Positions 42,822 to 54,912 of a stretch of DNA of 64,000 bases are shown here, in pieces (within the stretch, counting starts at the first letter, position 1; each line of letters begins with the position of its first letter). Under the pieces are notes generated by a model. It ran no database searches. It was not told where the DNA came from and saw only the letters and a program-made list of their open reading frames with translations. The stretch is from the NCBI GenBank assembly GCA_029448655.1, contig JACCLO010000009.1, forward strand, positions 2,294,001 to 2,358,000, given 5' to 3'. Source of the DNA: Wolfiporia cocos. Its lineage: Eukaryota; Basidiomycota; Agaricomycetes; Polyporales; Phaeolaceae. The position numbers and the translations under genes were made by a program.

Positions 42822-45800
42822 ATGGTTTCGAACGTCTTCCTCAACTTTTGCCCAGGCGTCCTGTACTCTGGGGAGTGTCAAGATACGAACTGCAAACTAA
42901 AACACGATGCCAAATTATGCCAGCTTTGTGGCGTGATCTGTACTTCAGCAGCTGTCTACAGTTCGCACATCAAAGGCAAGCTGCACAGGGACACTTCGGC
43001 CGCTCAGTCAGCAGTGAACTCATCATGGCTCCGCTGTCCTCTCTGCGACATCGGAGTGAGCGGCAAGGCCGTGTGGCGCAGCCACCTTGTTGGCGCCGGA
43101 CATCGCAAAACAGCTGCCAAGCGCGGTGTGTCTGCGGACGTTCAACCCGTAGCAGGGGATTATGTCCCGGACAATGCAAGACGCTGCGTTCTCTGCCAGA
43201 GAAATATTCTTCGGGCATCTTGGATTTCCCATGTGGGAGGACAGGAGCACAAAAGGCATGAGTATAATGCCGCCTACAAGGCTGCTTACGAACAGGCTGC
43301 CAACGACAAGGAAGGCGTTACCGTGTCGCACGGCGAAGGAGTGATGGACTTTGGTGTCCTCACAGCTGAACAAGGCAGATTGGGGTTACACAAGGAAGTT
43401 ATCATACGAACCGTGACTGCGTCGCGTCAAACATCCGTCGTCCGCACCACGGCGTCTGCTACCTCAAACTCGTCTATATGCCGGTGTGTATCTCGCAGAT
43501 TCTGAAATCGAGTCAGGCGATTTGATTCTCTCCTTATTTTACAATAGATTCTCAACAATACTCCATGTACCATGCAGATTAGTGCATGGGGAAGATACCA
43601 CCTTGATGGTGGTATTTCGCCATACACAGGCAGGACGCTACGAAGGCCGCATCGAGATAGAGTTCGAGGACGAAGGGCGACGTTTCTTAGTTGTGCGGCA
43701 GGTCCGCGCAACAATCGGAAATGCCGCTGACCACGAGGCCCTTAAACCATCCGCCCCGTATACACGACCCAAACGTGTTCCATGGCGAAAGGGTCAGCGC
43801 TATTACATGGGACGTCGCCCACCAATGTTGGATGCAGTTCCGTGGATCAAAAAACTCCGCCCATATGAAATTCCTGCGCGACTCGCCGAACTTTTAAGTA
43901 AAGGTGCGACTGTCGATAGTCTTGAATGCGTCCGCACACAGTTTCTACCAAGTGTGTTCAATTCAACGACCCACGGTCTACACTTCAAGACTCTGCTTTG
44001 GTGCGAAGAATATAGATTGGAGTAGGTCGTTTCTCCTCTTCGTGGTACCGCGGGAGTTGATCCCAGTCAAGGCAAGATTTGCGAATGTATGATCTTGGCG
44101 ATGTAACATTCAACAAAGAAGGAAACTTGCATTAGTGCGCGTGTTTCCTTGCGCACATCACTCGCTGCTTACTGTTCAAAAGCCTCATCGTTCCAGGGCT
44201 CGCAGAGAAGCGCCCCAGTGTGGTAGTCGGTAAGATACTCTTGCCGTGGCACGCTTCGTCGCACTCACGATGCCATAGGTGATCGAGTTGAAGTACAGTC
44301 ATCAGGTTCAACCGCAGGCAGCTGCTATGAAGGATGGGTACATGTCGTCCGACGCGAGGATGTTGGGGTTGGTTTCCACCCATCTTTCAAGCCATCGGCC
44401 AGTCAACGCTTCAACGTCCGGTTCGCATTGAATCGTGTCCCATTGCGCAGGCAGCACCAAGCGCTAGGGCAACTGGTGGCGAACGCGAAGCGTTTTTTGT
44501 TTCCGCAGAAAGTACATGCAGGCTTGTCCAGGGCCCCGACTGCCACTGATCTCAATATCGTGACCTTCAATCCGAGGGTGGCTACTAACCAGGCACAACT
44601 CCAGGCCGTTAGATCGATTCTGCAAATGAGGACAGGCGCAGCGCCATTCATCATTTATGGGCCGTAAGATCCGCTCTTTGATAGTGGTTGATTAGCTGCT
44701 CATGGATCCATGATCTTGCTGCAGACCGGGAACAGGCAAAACGGTTACTATCGTCGAAGCAATCCGACAAATTCTCTCTCGCAATCCTGATGCACGTATC
44801 CTTGCCTGTGCACCAAGCAACAGTGCCGCAGATGAGATCGCCCGACGTCTGACCGACATTGACACGGACACAATGTTCCGCTTCAACGCGGTATCCCGCG
44901 ACAGATCGCACGTCCATGCGGAAGTGCTGCCTTACACGTACACGAATGCTCGGGGGGATTTCTCTGTCCCTGCATTGGAGAAATTGCTCAAATTCAGTCT
45001 TATAATCTCGACGTGTGGATCAGCATCGTTTGCATTCGGTATTGGCGTGCCTCCGGGTCACTTTGGCCACATTTTTGTGGATGAGGCGGGACAGGCGACA
45101 GAGGCCGAGGCCATGACGGCCATCAAACCATTGGCCGTCCCGACCACGAAAATCGTACTTTCTGGTGATCCGAAGCAATTGGGACCCATCATCAAATCGA
45201 GCATTGCGAGGGACCTCAATTTTGGCAAGAGCTATCTCGAACGGTTGATGGAGATGGAGCTGTATAACGGGGCGAATGCCAGGGGTATCTCGTAAGCCGC
45301 GCTCATCATCTCTCTCATGCCGAGCGTTTTGAGTCTTAACTGCTACTCTCCTAGTATGATGAAGCTGGTGCAGAGCTTCCGCTCACATGAAGCAATTCTG
45401 AACTACCCCAACGAGCAGTTCTACCAAAACGAGTTGATAGCGTGTGGCAATCTGTCTATTATAAATTCTCTCCTCGGATCGCCACAGCTGGTCTCGCCCA
45501 AGTTTCCAGTCGTGTTCCATGCGGTGGCTGGCAGAGATGAAAGGGAGGCATCCTCCCCATCGTACTTCAACGTCGACGAGATCAGCCTAGTTAAGGAGTA
45601 CGTGACGAACCTGAAAGCCGATCGTGGACGTCCTATAGGTCAGTTCTGGCATTTACTGAAGTTGCATACCTAACCTGCATCCCCAGAGGATGAACATATT
45701 GGAGTTATCGCACCTTACAATGCACAGGTCCGCAAGCTTCGCCGGGCACTTTCTGAAGTCGCGGGTGGCGCGAAAATCGCGAGCGTGGAAGAATTTCAAG

Positions 45801-46334
45801 GACAGGTACGTGCATTGCTCCACATTTTGTTCCAGTATCTCCTAACGAATGGCTGCACGCAGGAACGGAGAGTTATCATTCTGTCCACTGTGCGGAGCAG
45901 CCGCGACTTGCTCGCGTATGATGCCAAATACACCCTCGGCTTCGTGTCGAATCCACGTCGGTTCAATGGTAAGCGTTCTCTCCCTACATTCCACTTTAGC
46001 ACTAATGGGCTGCCTAGTCGCGGTGACACGCGCTCAAGCCCTCCTCGTGGTAGTCGGCGACCCCGCCGTACTTTCCCTTGATCCCTTGTGGCGTCGCTTC
46101 CTCAATTATGTCCACAATCACGGCGGCTGGAGGGGTGATCCCATCACCTGGGACCCATACGCACCCGTGCGCGATGATGCTGACTACGCTCAGGAAGCGC
46201 GTGAGCAGGCGATGGCTGTCATGGGCGACCTTATGCAACGTGTCGAGACTGATGCTACCGATAACGATATGACTGCGCCGGACTACATGGAGGGGCAGGC
46301 AAATATGGACATTGTAACAGGGGACGTGGAGTGA
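42822..46334 (+). CDS. Zinc-finger Upf1-like RNA helicase (MOV10/SDE3 class), copy 1
   Basis: The N-terminal exon (from ATG 42822) carries a CCCH-like cluster ([20 protein letters not shown]) and three C2H2 fingers of U1/matrin spacing: [40 protein letters not shown] and [20 protein letters not shown] beta-rich region ([20 protein letters not shown]) and then [13 protein letters not shown] follow, as in MOV10/SDE3. The helicase core has Walker A GP-PGTGKT across an intron (44664-44726), CAPSNSAAD, the DEAGQ box ([13 protein letters not shown]), [28 protein letters not shown] and [10 protein letters not shown]. These are all the expected SF1B motifs, so it looks active. MOV10/SDE3 proteins act with Argonautes in RNA silencing and against transposons; that role is inferred here. 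It has a tandem paralogue at 48911-52404. Acidic tail. Confidence 0.85.
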
Positions 46335-46550
46335 ATCGGCCCATCGTGATGGCTCGATTAGATTTATCTGTCGCTCGTAGGTCTTCCTCTACGAGACCTG
46401 TAAATGATAAGCTTGGATTTTGCAATATTGCTCTGAGTATGGCCTTTGGATATCTGAATGCCTGTATATTGTGCGCGATGTCCAACTTCCTGGCCCAGGT
46501 CCGATTTTTGTTTCCTCGCTTGTCTCGCTCGGCGTATTCGGTTTCAGTAC

Positions 46551-46800
46551 TATCACTGGCCCACTTTTTCGCATGTCCCGCCGAGTTTTGCCTCTATCTT
46601 CATGAAACCAAGCACAAATCCCTCGGGATTTTTTCAAATGATAGCTATGCATCTCTAGTATAAGATACATTTTTCGAACCTCCGAATGTGCATGCTGCAT
46701 GATACCGAAGCCCGTAAAGCATCGCAATAGCAATGCAACTTTTCTCCGAGCATCAGTCACGCCATCAGTCACGATCGCCAAATTGCCGAACGCGCGGCAT
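46551..46800 (-). repeat. Dispersed repeat, copy 2 (inverted relative to 1361-1607)
   Basis: The reverse complement aligns with 1361-1607 over about 250 bases with scattered substitutions and a few small gaps. It also contains the uninterrupted GACTGATGGCGTGACTGATG site, the empty target into which the 39-1306 transposon is inserted in the other copy. Confidence 0.7.
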
Positions 46801-47189
46801 CAAGTGGCATGACGCCATCGGTGCATTGCAACCATAAGCCAGCAGGCATCAGAGGCTGAGTTCAGATTTGCCGACTGAGGATGTGGCTGATGTCACCTTT
46901 TGACTGCAATCTGCCTCTCTATATTGACACAATGCACATTTCCCCTCGTAAAATTACATGTGAAGCCTCAAGTATATTGAGAAGACGTGTTGTTATTTTG
47001 GAAGGATTTCGTCAAGGCGAAGACTGAGCCGAAGTCCATCAATAACTCTGATTGGCATTGTTCATTTTTTCCTCTTCATCTACTAGAGTTTTTAATAATC
47101 TGATTTGACAAGATCATGCGGATTGTTAATACAGTCATAGTGTACAAATCTTCGTAATTTTTGAATTCGAAGGAGGGGAACTAGAGGCG

Positions 47190-47233
47190 AAATTGCATTG
47201 CTGTTGCGATTGCATATGTGGGCCAGTGATAGT
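47190..47233 (+). repeat. Dispersed repeat, deleted copy 3
   Basis: AAATTGCATTGCTGTTGCGAT (47190-47210) is joined directly to CATATGTGGGCCAGTGATAG. These are the start and the end of the 1361-1607 repeat with about 180 internal bases missing. Confidence 0.5.
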
Positions 47234-47629
47234 AGTGTATTCCTATGGGCCGCACTGAGATCATATAACAAGTCATTGCGTCACAAGAACCAGTCCACGG
47301 GGGTTCAATGAATCGATATCTCACTCGGACTCACTGTTCGCTCCGTAGTGTGCGCACTCTCCGAGCTGTACAATTCTCTACGCGGATCCGTCAATTTCAC
47401 TTGCTCTGCTAAGCTCGGCTTGCCCTCCCATGGTGTGGGTAAGTCCAAGCTTACACGATGACGGCCCAGCCGAGTATGTCTTGACAATGAATCTCTTAGC
47501 CACACCATGTGTACCGTAAAATTGATCTACGACTTACTTTTGGCTTCGATGATCAGGCATGCATGCTGCAGAAGTATCCGCATTCGTAGGTCCCTGACTT
47601 CCTGATAGTAACCGCTATTTCCTGGGATG

Positions 47630-47910
47630 AACCGGTAAATGAATGACTCCTCTCAGCATCAACTCACTGAAAGCGGTAAAGAACACATTAAGCAGAGTCT
47701 GTCGACCGCACACAATGGTGCATACATTTCCTCCCATCCGAGAGTGACCAAATCTTCGTCTTCCCATTTCAGCAAAGCGTTATATTATCCCGCTCTTCAC
47801 TAGCTTGACTCGTCAAGTTATTGAGGCACAGTATCCCGTCTTGCAGCGGATACATATCCGGATGGTAGTTGGCGTTGCACTCGCCACTTGCCCTTATGCT
47901 GTCCCATGAT
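47630..47910. pseudogene. Rearranged relic of a ricin-B-type lectin-like gene
   Basis: On the plus strand, about 47640-47725 aligns with the start of exon 2 of paralogue D (ATGACTCCT..CAG, GAAAGCGGTAAAG, AGTCTGTCGACCG), but the coding sense is broken. On the minus strand, about 47905-47775 aligns with exon 1 of D and reads YHPDMYPLQDGILCLNNLTS, against YHPAGYPLASGVFCLTNLKS in D. The two exons now lie in opposite orientations, so the copy was inverted internally as well as mutated. The C-terminal exons are not found. Confidence 0.65.
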
Positions 47911-48910
47911 TCAGCGTAGACCACTGTTCCATGATCTTCGTTCCGAGAAATCCTATAACATGTTGGCTACTAATTCAATTGACCTGTCTGATGCTGCGCC
48001 CTTCAGGTTAGTTCTATAATCGATATCAGAGCTCTGTAACGATAGCGTTGGCGATCGCATTCTTGTCGGCTCGCGCAGTAGGCGTCTTGAAATTCTGATC
48101 GGGATTCGGGAGAAGTCCTTGCCATATATAGGACTCGCTTCTTAATTCACGACATGCCAATCTCTGAAACTCCTGCAGCCTTGCTTCATGAAAAGAAAGA
48201 TCTTTCGTCGATTTCTGAACATAGTTAGAAATTCATGGACCTAGTATTCTACTAGACATATTCTAGATCTATTCTTGATGAGCCTTATCCAGGAGTCGAA
48301 CGCCACACTTCGGATAGCTCCTGCTTCCGTTGTTGCTGCGCACCGCACGGCACCTAAAGAAATGTTTTGTACAGTTAATTATTTGCAGAATCTACCTGAT
48401 TTAAGTCTAAGTCGGAGCGCTGCTCTGCTGCTATAATTTGAGCTTGGCCATGAAGTACTTTTATGCTTAGCGTGAGGCTTGAAGTTTTGAAGTCTGAAAC
48501 TAAGTTTTCTAGCCCTTGCCGATGTGTTGGGTTTGACGAGCTTCAGAGGGCTGATTCATCTCCTATTGCCACGGTAGCTAGTTTTACAGGAACGTGCACA
48601 TTTCACTGTATTATGTACGCCTAAATTATAATGATTTTTGGTATCAAGGAAGAGGAGCTACAAGCACTGTTCAAAGCTGTTGCTGCAGTGTCGCGGTTAC
48701 ATTTCGGGGCCATCGATATTTTGCGCGTTGAATATAAGCGGCCATTATGACGAGTGGGAGCATGTAAATGCTGCGACGGAACTGTCAGAACAGCAATGAA
48801 AGTCCAGGCCCGAGGAACGCCTCGAGGCGTCTCCCTCTGACGCTCCCGCTAGCTGGATATAAAGGCACGTAGCGAGTCCAACCTAAGTTCGCCTCCAATA
48901 TCTTCCGTCC

Positions 48911-51900
48911 ATGGCTGTCATCTGCGAAGATCTGCTTTCCATCGGGGCATGTTCCAAGCCTGCCTGTACGCTGAACCATGACGTTCAGATTTGTCGACCC
49001 TGTGGGGTCGTCTGCTATACAACGCATGTCTACCAAACTCACCTCCGCGGAGCGCGACACATTAATACAATAACTGGGCGGAATAAAATCTATCATTGCG
49101 CCATATGCGTAGCCAATGTACATGCTGCCGGATGGCAGATGCATGTCGCGGGCAAACGCCACAGGAGCGCCGCCACAGCGTTGGGCGTCAATCCAGAGGT
49201 CGACCCAGAGGAACAAGCTTTGCTTCCGGAACAGAATTTCTGCAGCGCATGCTCCATTAATATTCCTCTGGACAGGTGGGAATTTCATCTTCGCAGCCGA
49301 GCGCATGCCAAGAAAGTCCTCTTTACGACGTTTGAAGCGGCGTTTGACGAGGCGGAGAGGAATAAGCACGGCGTGGTCGTATCCCACACGGAGGGCGGCC
49401 TTGACTTTGGTTTTGTGGAGGTTCATAATGCACAGCCCGGTGTACATGCGTACATCTCAGTCGAGAACACTGTCCCGCTGGCGCGTATAAACCTTGTGGG
49501 CGTCAAAATGGCGACCACGCTCCGGCGTAGGGCCTCTCCGTGAGTTTCCTCATACTCCTTATGAACATATGGAAATGACTTCGTTTTAGATTTACTGTAA
49601 CACCACCTGCGCAGCCCGGACTAGTTCATAAGCGCCCATTGATGATCCAAGTCACGTTCCGCCACTCGTTTCGAGGTCGGTACCAGGGACGCATCGAGTT
49701 CACCTTTTTCGACATCGCTCTTGGGCGTACCTTCATCATCGTTCGGGACGTCAAGTGCACAATAGGTAACCGAGATGAGTACAACAGTCTCGCACCCAAG
49801 GCGCCGTATGTCCCGCGCAAGCGGACTAGTAGGACGGCAGAGACGAACGTCGTCCCTGGCATTGCGCCGACCGCGAATGACGCAGTTCCATATGTGGTGA
49901 AATTGCCATATGCAAAAATACCGAGTCGCATCTCTGCCGCGTTGATGCAGGGGTCTGTCACACAGCAGGCTGATAAGATTAGAGCATCTGGTCTGCCACC
50001 CATAGTCAACAATGGAACTCATGGGCGGTTCTACAGCGTGCTGCTATGGGTCGAGGAGTTTCGTATGGAGTATGTGATACACTAATTCAGTAGTAGTTCG
50101 ATATCATCGCTGACAACTTACATCTCATACTAGACATGATCTGGAAATGTACGACATCATAGACGCACCGTTAAGAAACTATGGTCGATATTATTAGTGA
50201 GTCAAGGGCCGATATCAGTGCGACTCAGTTGTGGCTAATCAACAATCAGTCTTGAGGTGCCAGGCTTAGCTGAAAAACGTCCGAGCGTCTTAGTTGGTGA
50301 GCCCAAGCTGACTCCTTTCATCCTCCAAGATTCCTATGTTTACAAATGAGCAGGCGATCGCATATTCGTACAACGCAGCGGCGCAAATAACGGGCGGTGG
50401 TTCGAGGGACATGTACACGTCGTGCGCAGGGCGGAAGTAGGACTCTGCTTCCATGACTCGTTCAGCGCCGAGTTCGATGCGAATCTTGGATATGACATTC
50501 GCTTCAAACTGAACCGCATACCCTTACGTCGCCAGCACCAGGCACTGGGTACGGTATTTGATCCTGATCGCATACTGTTCCCGCAAGAGCAACATTTCAT
50601 CGATGGAGTACCACCAAATATCAGTGTCTCGAATGCAATATACAACAACGTGATTATTGGAAACCCGCCGCAGATGCAGGCAATCGCCTCAATTGTGAAA
50701 CAGCAGCCAGGATCCCCTCCTTTTGTGATTTTTGGACCGTAAGTCAAATCTAACTCTCTATTTCTTTGTCTTGGCTGAACGAATGCACGTTTGTAGTCCT
50801 GGCACAGGAAAGACTATCACTGTGATAGAATCCATCCGCCAGATCCTTCGCGTCAATGCCAAGGCTCGCATTCTGGCCTGCGCCCCAAGCAACAGCGCCG
50901 CTGATCTCATCACCTCGCGCTTGAAAATGCTGGGCCCTCAGAAGCTTTTCCGCTTCTACGCATCATCGAGGTCCCAAGGCGATATTCCCGACGACCTCCG
51001 TCCTTTCACATACAAAACGCCTGATGGTCACTTATCCTGCCCACCCGTCGCAACATTGAAGCGATACCAGGTCGTCGTTTCCACGTGTGTCTCGGCATCC
51101 TTCTTGTACGGCGTTGGAATACCGAGGGGACACTACACGCATATGTTCTTTGACGAGGCAGGGCAGGCAACGGAGCCCGAACTTATGGTGGCTATCAGGA
51201 CCACGGCTGATAACCAAACCAACGTTGTCCTGTCTGGAGATCCTAAACAGCTTGGACCAATCATTCGCTCTGCGGTCGCTAGAACATTGGGTCTAGAGAA
51301 AAGTTATCTGGAACGTATGATGGACCGTCCGTGTTATGAGCCGCATACGTGGCATGGAATATCGTAAGTCAACTGGACATACTATTACTTGCTAGAGCTA
51401 AAACCACTATAGCGTTGTCAAGCTCACACAAAATTTCCGATCCCACCCCGCCATTTTACGATTCCCCGATGAGCATTTCTATGAGAGCGAACTGCAGGCC
51501 CGTGGGTCCAGCAGTGTCATTAATTCTTTTCTTGAATCGTCCGTTCTTGTGAACAAGAAGTTCCCAATTGTGATGCACGCAATCTCTGGCAAGGATGATC
51601 GCGAAGCTTCCTCGCCCTCGTTCTTCAACATCGACGAGGTACTTCAAGTAAAGTCTTACGTTCAAGCACTGCGCTCAGATCGCAGGTTCCGTATCAGTAT
51701 GTGGACGTATGCTTTGCTGTTCACTTGCTCAATGCTGCAATAGCGGATGCCGATATCGGGATAATCGCCCCATATCATGCTCAGTGCCTCAAAATACGCA
51801 CTGCGTTGAGAAGTGTTGCTGATGGAGTGAAAGTTGGTAGTGTAGAGGAATTCCAGGGTCAGGTCGGTGATGCTATGTGTTGATTGGACGTCTACTCATG

Positions 51901-52404
51901 AGCCTTCTGGTTGAAAGGAACGGCGTGTGATCATTATCTCTACAGTCCGCTCCAGTCGCGAATACATCGAATACGACCTGAGACACACCTTGGGCTTCGT
52001 AGCCAACCCTCGACGCTTCAACGGTACGTCTCGGTCTAGTGAGTGTTCAAATATGTATGCTTACGCATCGCAACCTCGTAGTGGCCGTCACCCGCGCCCA
52101 GGCACTTCTGATCATTGTCGGAGACCCAGACGTTCTGTCTCTTGATCCGCTTTGGCGATCGTTCCTGAATTATGTCCACAACAACGGCGGGTGGACTGGG
52201 AACGAGCCAGGCTGGGATACCGACGCACAGGTTGACGAACATGCCGCGTACGACCAGGAGTTGAGAGAATTGGCCATCTCAGATATGAACGACTTCGCAA
52301 GGAGAATGGAACAATTGGCATTAGACGGCGTGGACAGCGCCAATACTGCAGATGAAGGTGACAATGATGCAAACGTCGATAGGCCATGGCGAGAGGTTGA
52401 GTAA
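48911..52404 (+). CDS. Zinc-finger Upf1-like RNA helicase (MOV10/SDE3 class), copy 2
   Basis: Same architecture as copy 1. Exon 1 (48911-49539) has a CCCH-like start (SIGACSKPACTLNHD) and three C2H2 fingers (CRPCGVVCYTTHVYQTHLRG; CAICVANVHAAGWQMHVAG; CSACSINIPLDRWEFHLRS). Next come the beta-rich part MIQVTFRHSFRGRYQGRIEF and [17 protein letters not shown]. The helicase core has GP-PGTGKT across an intron (50740-50797), [53 protein letters not shown] and [16 protein letters not shown]. Introns fall at equivalent points, showing tandem duplication. The two proteins are clearly diverged, so the duplication is not recent. The acidic C-terminal tail ends EVE in both. A likely RNA-silencing factor; the target is unknown. 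Confidence 0.85.
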
Positions 52405-52610
52405 TACATCGACTCCTTTCCAACTCTGCTGTATCTTGTAGCCATGGTGCAATTAGTCTTGCGATACTTCACAGTATTTCGGACGTTAATGGGCGCATCT
52501 GAACCTGTTACGCGTGAAGACGTCACCACATAGGACTATTCAGAATCACCTCAATCACGCATGGCGCACACGATTACATATAAGCTACTTGGCTTGCCAA
52601 CATTGCTATC

Positions 52611-54912
52611 TTAGAGATGAAGTGGTACATCTAAGTCTCCCAAGGGAATATGCTGCTGGCATCCGTGCATATCAGTCTCACCAAAGCCACCGTTCGATTG
52701 GACTCTGAAATTGCACATGAGACACGTTAGAACGGACATCAGCGATCGTTCATACCTTGGGATAGTGAATTTGAATGCTCGAGCCTGGTGGAAGAAAAGA
52801 CACGCAAGCACGCTTTCTGGCTTGACGCCATACACATTTGCCAAGGTCTCCCCCGTCAACACGCCACTGTTCTTGACGGTCTGGAAAATCTCCTCGTTCG
52901 GGAACATGACGTCGAACGTCAATTCAAATGGTCCGCTCTGCGAGGGATCCATACGAACATCAGCGCCAAAGAGCCTCGAACAAAGACAGACAACGTACGT
53001 TCTTGCTCCGGAGCACCGTAGCAATATCGCGCAGCTTGATTGTCTTATCGCCACGCTCAATAGCTGCCTGCCATTTCGCAACAGGGTTGACCCTGGTGCT
53101 CTCCATCTCCATCTTCACTTTATGCAGCACCTTCTCCGCCTCCGAATGCTCTTTGTGCTTAGCCTCATAAGATGGCCAGCGCTCATTACCTTGTCCTGGC
53201 GTCCCGGTCGTCTCGTATGTGATGGGAAAGGGCGCTACAGGGTCTGCGATGTCAAGCAGATGGTACACCGAAAACTCGCTTGCTTCGCCCAGGTCGGTCT
53301 CCATGGGCGTGAGTGGACCAGCGAGGTTCCCGCCTGTCGCGATCTGGCGCAACCATAAATATGATGCACGTCGAAGGATCGCCGGAACATACCTGGTATG
53401 GGTATGGCGTGTGCAGCATCGCGACGCGGAGGGAGTTGCAGACGCTGTGAGCTACACCCTGAGTTGGCGCAAGCACCTCGCCAAGGACGCAGATCTCGTG
53501 TGCATGCACTTTGGTCGGTTCAAGCGGGCCCATTACCTAGCAGGAAGTTTAAATTTCTAGCGACAGCGTTGTGAAATAGTTGGCGTACTCCATTTTTCCC
53601 ATAAATATGGAATGCAATCCGACAGTCATCTCCTGTAAATGCGGGGTTCATCGTCCGAGCAAATGCTTCGACCAGCGGAAGTACAGACTATATTTATCAG
53701 AAATTAGTTCATCCCGGATGTTACAACCCACAGGACCTACATCGATCTGTGATATTAGAGCAGGGTCACGGATTCCCCCGACGAAGATTGATCGGAATCC
53801 GATAATTCGTGCGCCTTCGAGCTTGACTTGATACGGACGGGGCTCAAATATTGCGCCATGCACGCGGACAATTCGAGGAGTGAGTTGTTCGTAGGTAGAA
53901 TATTTGAGATTTAGCACACCGCCGGGTCCTGGAAGAAGATCCGGCCGTGTCTTCTCATAGAGCGTGTGGGCGGCCACTGAAATGACAGAGCACCGCGAAT
54001 TATCGGTAACCGGTTCAAGATCGAAATTATCCTTGCGGATGGTTGCAAATATCAATGGCTGCTTGGGCTCGACGCACATTCCACCGCATTCAAGCTGATT
54101 CAGGGTTAATTAGGACAGTTACCAACGATCGAAACATATGGACTGCATACAATCTACAGCGCATCGGGTCAGTATGAGTTGAACCCAGCAAACATTGCGA
54201 ACGCTACCTTTCCCATGTGCCATGCTATTCCAGGGTTGATGCCGCGTTTCAAGCACACGGCTGCAAAAGGGGCTGGATCGTACGCCCTCCCACCTAAGAT
54301 GATGTCGACAGGCTCTTCAGCAGACAAAGCGGCCAGATACGGTTCGGCGCCCATCTGTCCGACAATGACTACAGTTTCATCAACGCCCTCTGCTGTGAGT
54401 GGTGGGACGGGTCCACATGGTCCAACCTTCCCCTGTTCTATTCCACTCTTCACGGTGTCTTTGTCGAACTCAGAGTATATCTTGGCAACGCGGAGGTGGT
54501 AACCGTGCGCATCTGACAGTTCACGGATAATCTCCGCGAAGAGGTCTACTTGCGCGTTTGTGCCCGAACCTCCGCAGGATCCGATTAGGACGGGGATCTT
54601 GTATTTCGTCGCCGCGAGCAGCAATGGTCCCAGATCGCGTACATAAGCCTCACGAGGACATGTCGTGACGCCGAGAGCCAGCTTCTGTGGGCCGGAATCT
54701 GTAGATCCTGAGTCGCAGATGATTGCGTCTGGGTGACGGTGTTCGCAGAAACCTAGGAACGCCGCTGCGTCATAGCCGTACCCAAGCATTCCAATCCTGT
54801 ATGTCCACAAATCAGACCAGTGAATGCATGAATGATGGAAGAGTAATTGAGCTCACGGTGCGATAATGCGCACTTCGGTGTCATCACCAGTGGAGAGAGC
54901 TGCCGTAGCCAT
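52611..54912 (-). CDS. AtuA (DUF1446)/DUF4387 fusion protein
   Basis: Exon 1 starts at ATG 54912 (MATAALSTGDDTEVRIIAP), and exon 2 continues RIGMLGYGYDAAAFLGFCE. Typical AtuA-family segments follow: HPDAIICDSGSTDSGPQKLA, PVLIGSCGGSGTNAQVDLF, and VDIILGGRAYDPAPFAAVCL. A middle exon (54079-53648) has MCVEPKQPLIFATIRKDNFD and TRPDLLPGPGGVL. The C-terminal part is a DUF4387 domain: LRDIATVLRSKN-SGPFELTFDVMF across an intron, then GFGETDMHGCQQHIPLGDLD, ending at 52611. In bacteria AtuA belongs to acyclic terpene (citronellol/geraniol) breakdown. The fungal fused form is uncharacterised, so its substrate is not known. No break is seen. Confidence 0.8.

Larger units (their letters stand above)
46335..48910. 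other. Repeat-filled spacer between the two helicase genes
   Basis: 2.6 kb with no intact gene. It holds an inverted copy and a deleted copy of the 1361-1607 repeat and a rearranged lectin-gene relic (47630-47910). The remainder, AT-richer and mostly 47.9-48.8 kb, shows nothing recognised. Confidence 0.55.

Noticed and set aside
48290..48350. B-box-like GTTCGACTCC on the minus strand
   Set aside because: No A box at the right distance and no pairing stems, so it is not called as a tRNA or SINE.
42822..52404. A CRISPR-like or operon-type defence island around the helicases
   Set aside because: There is no regular spacer array, and the genes have spliceosomal introns and separate promoters. 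This is a eukaryotic tandem duplication.
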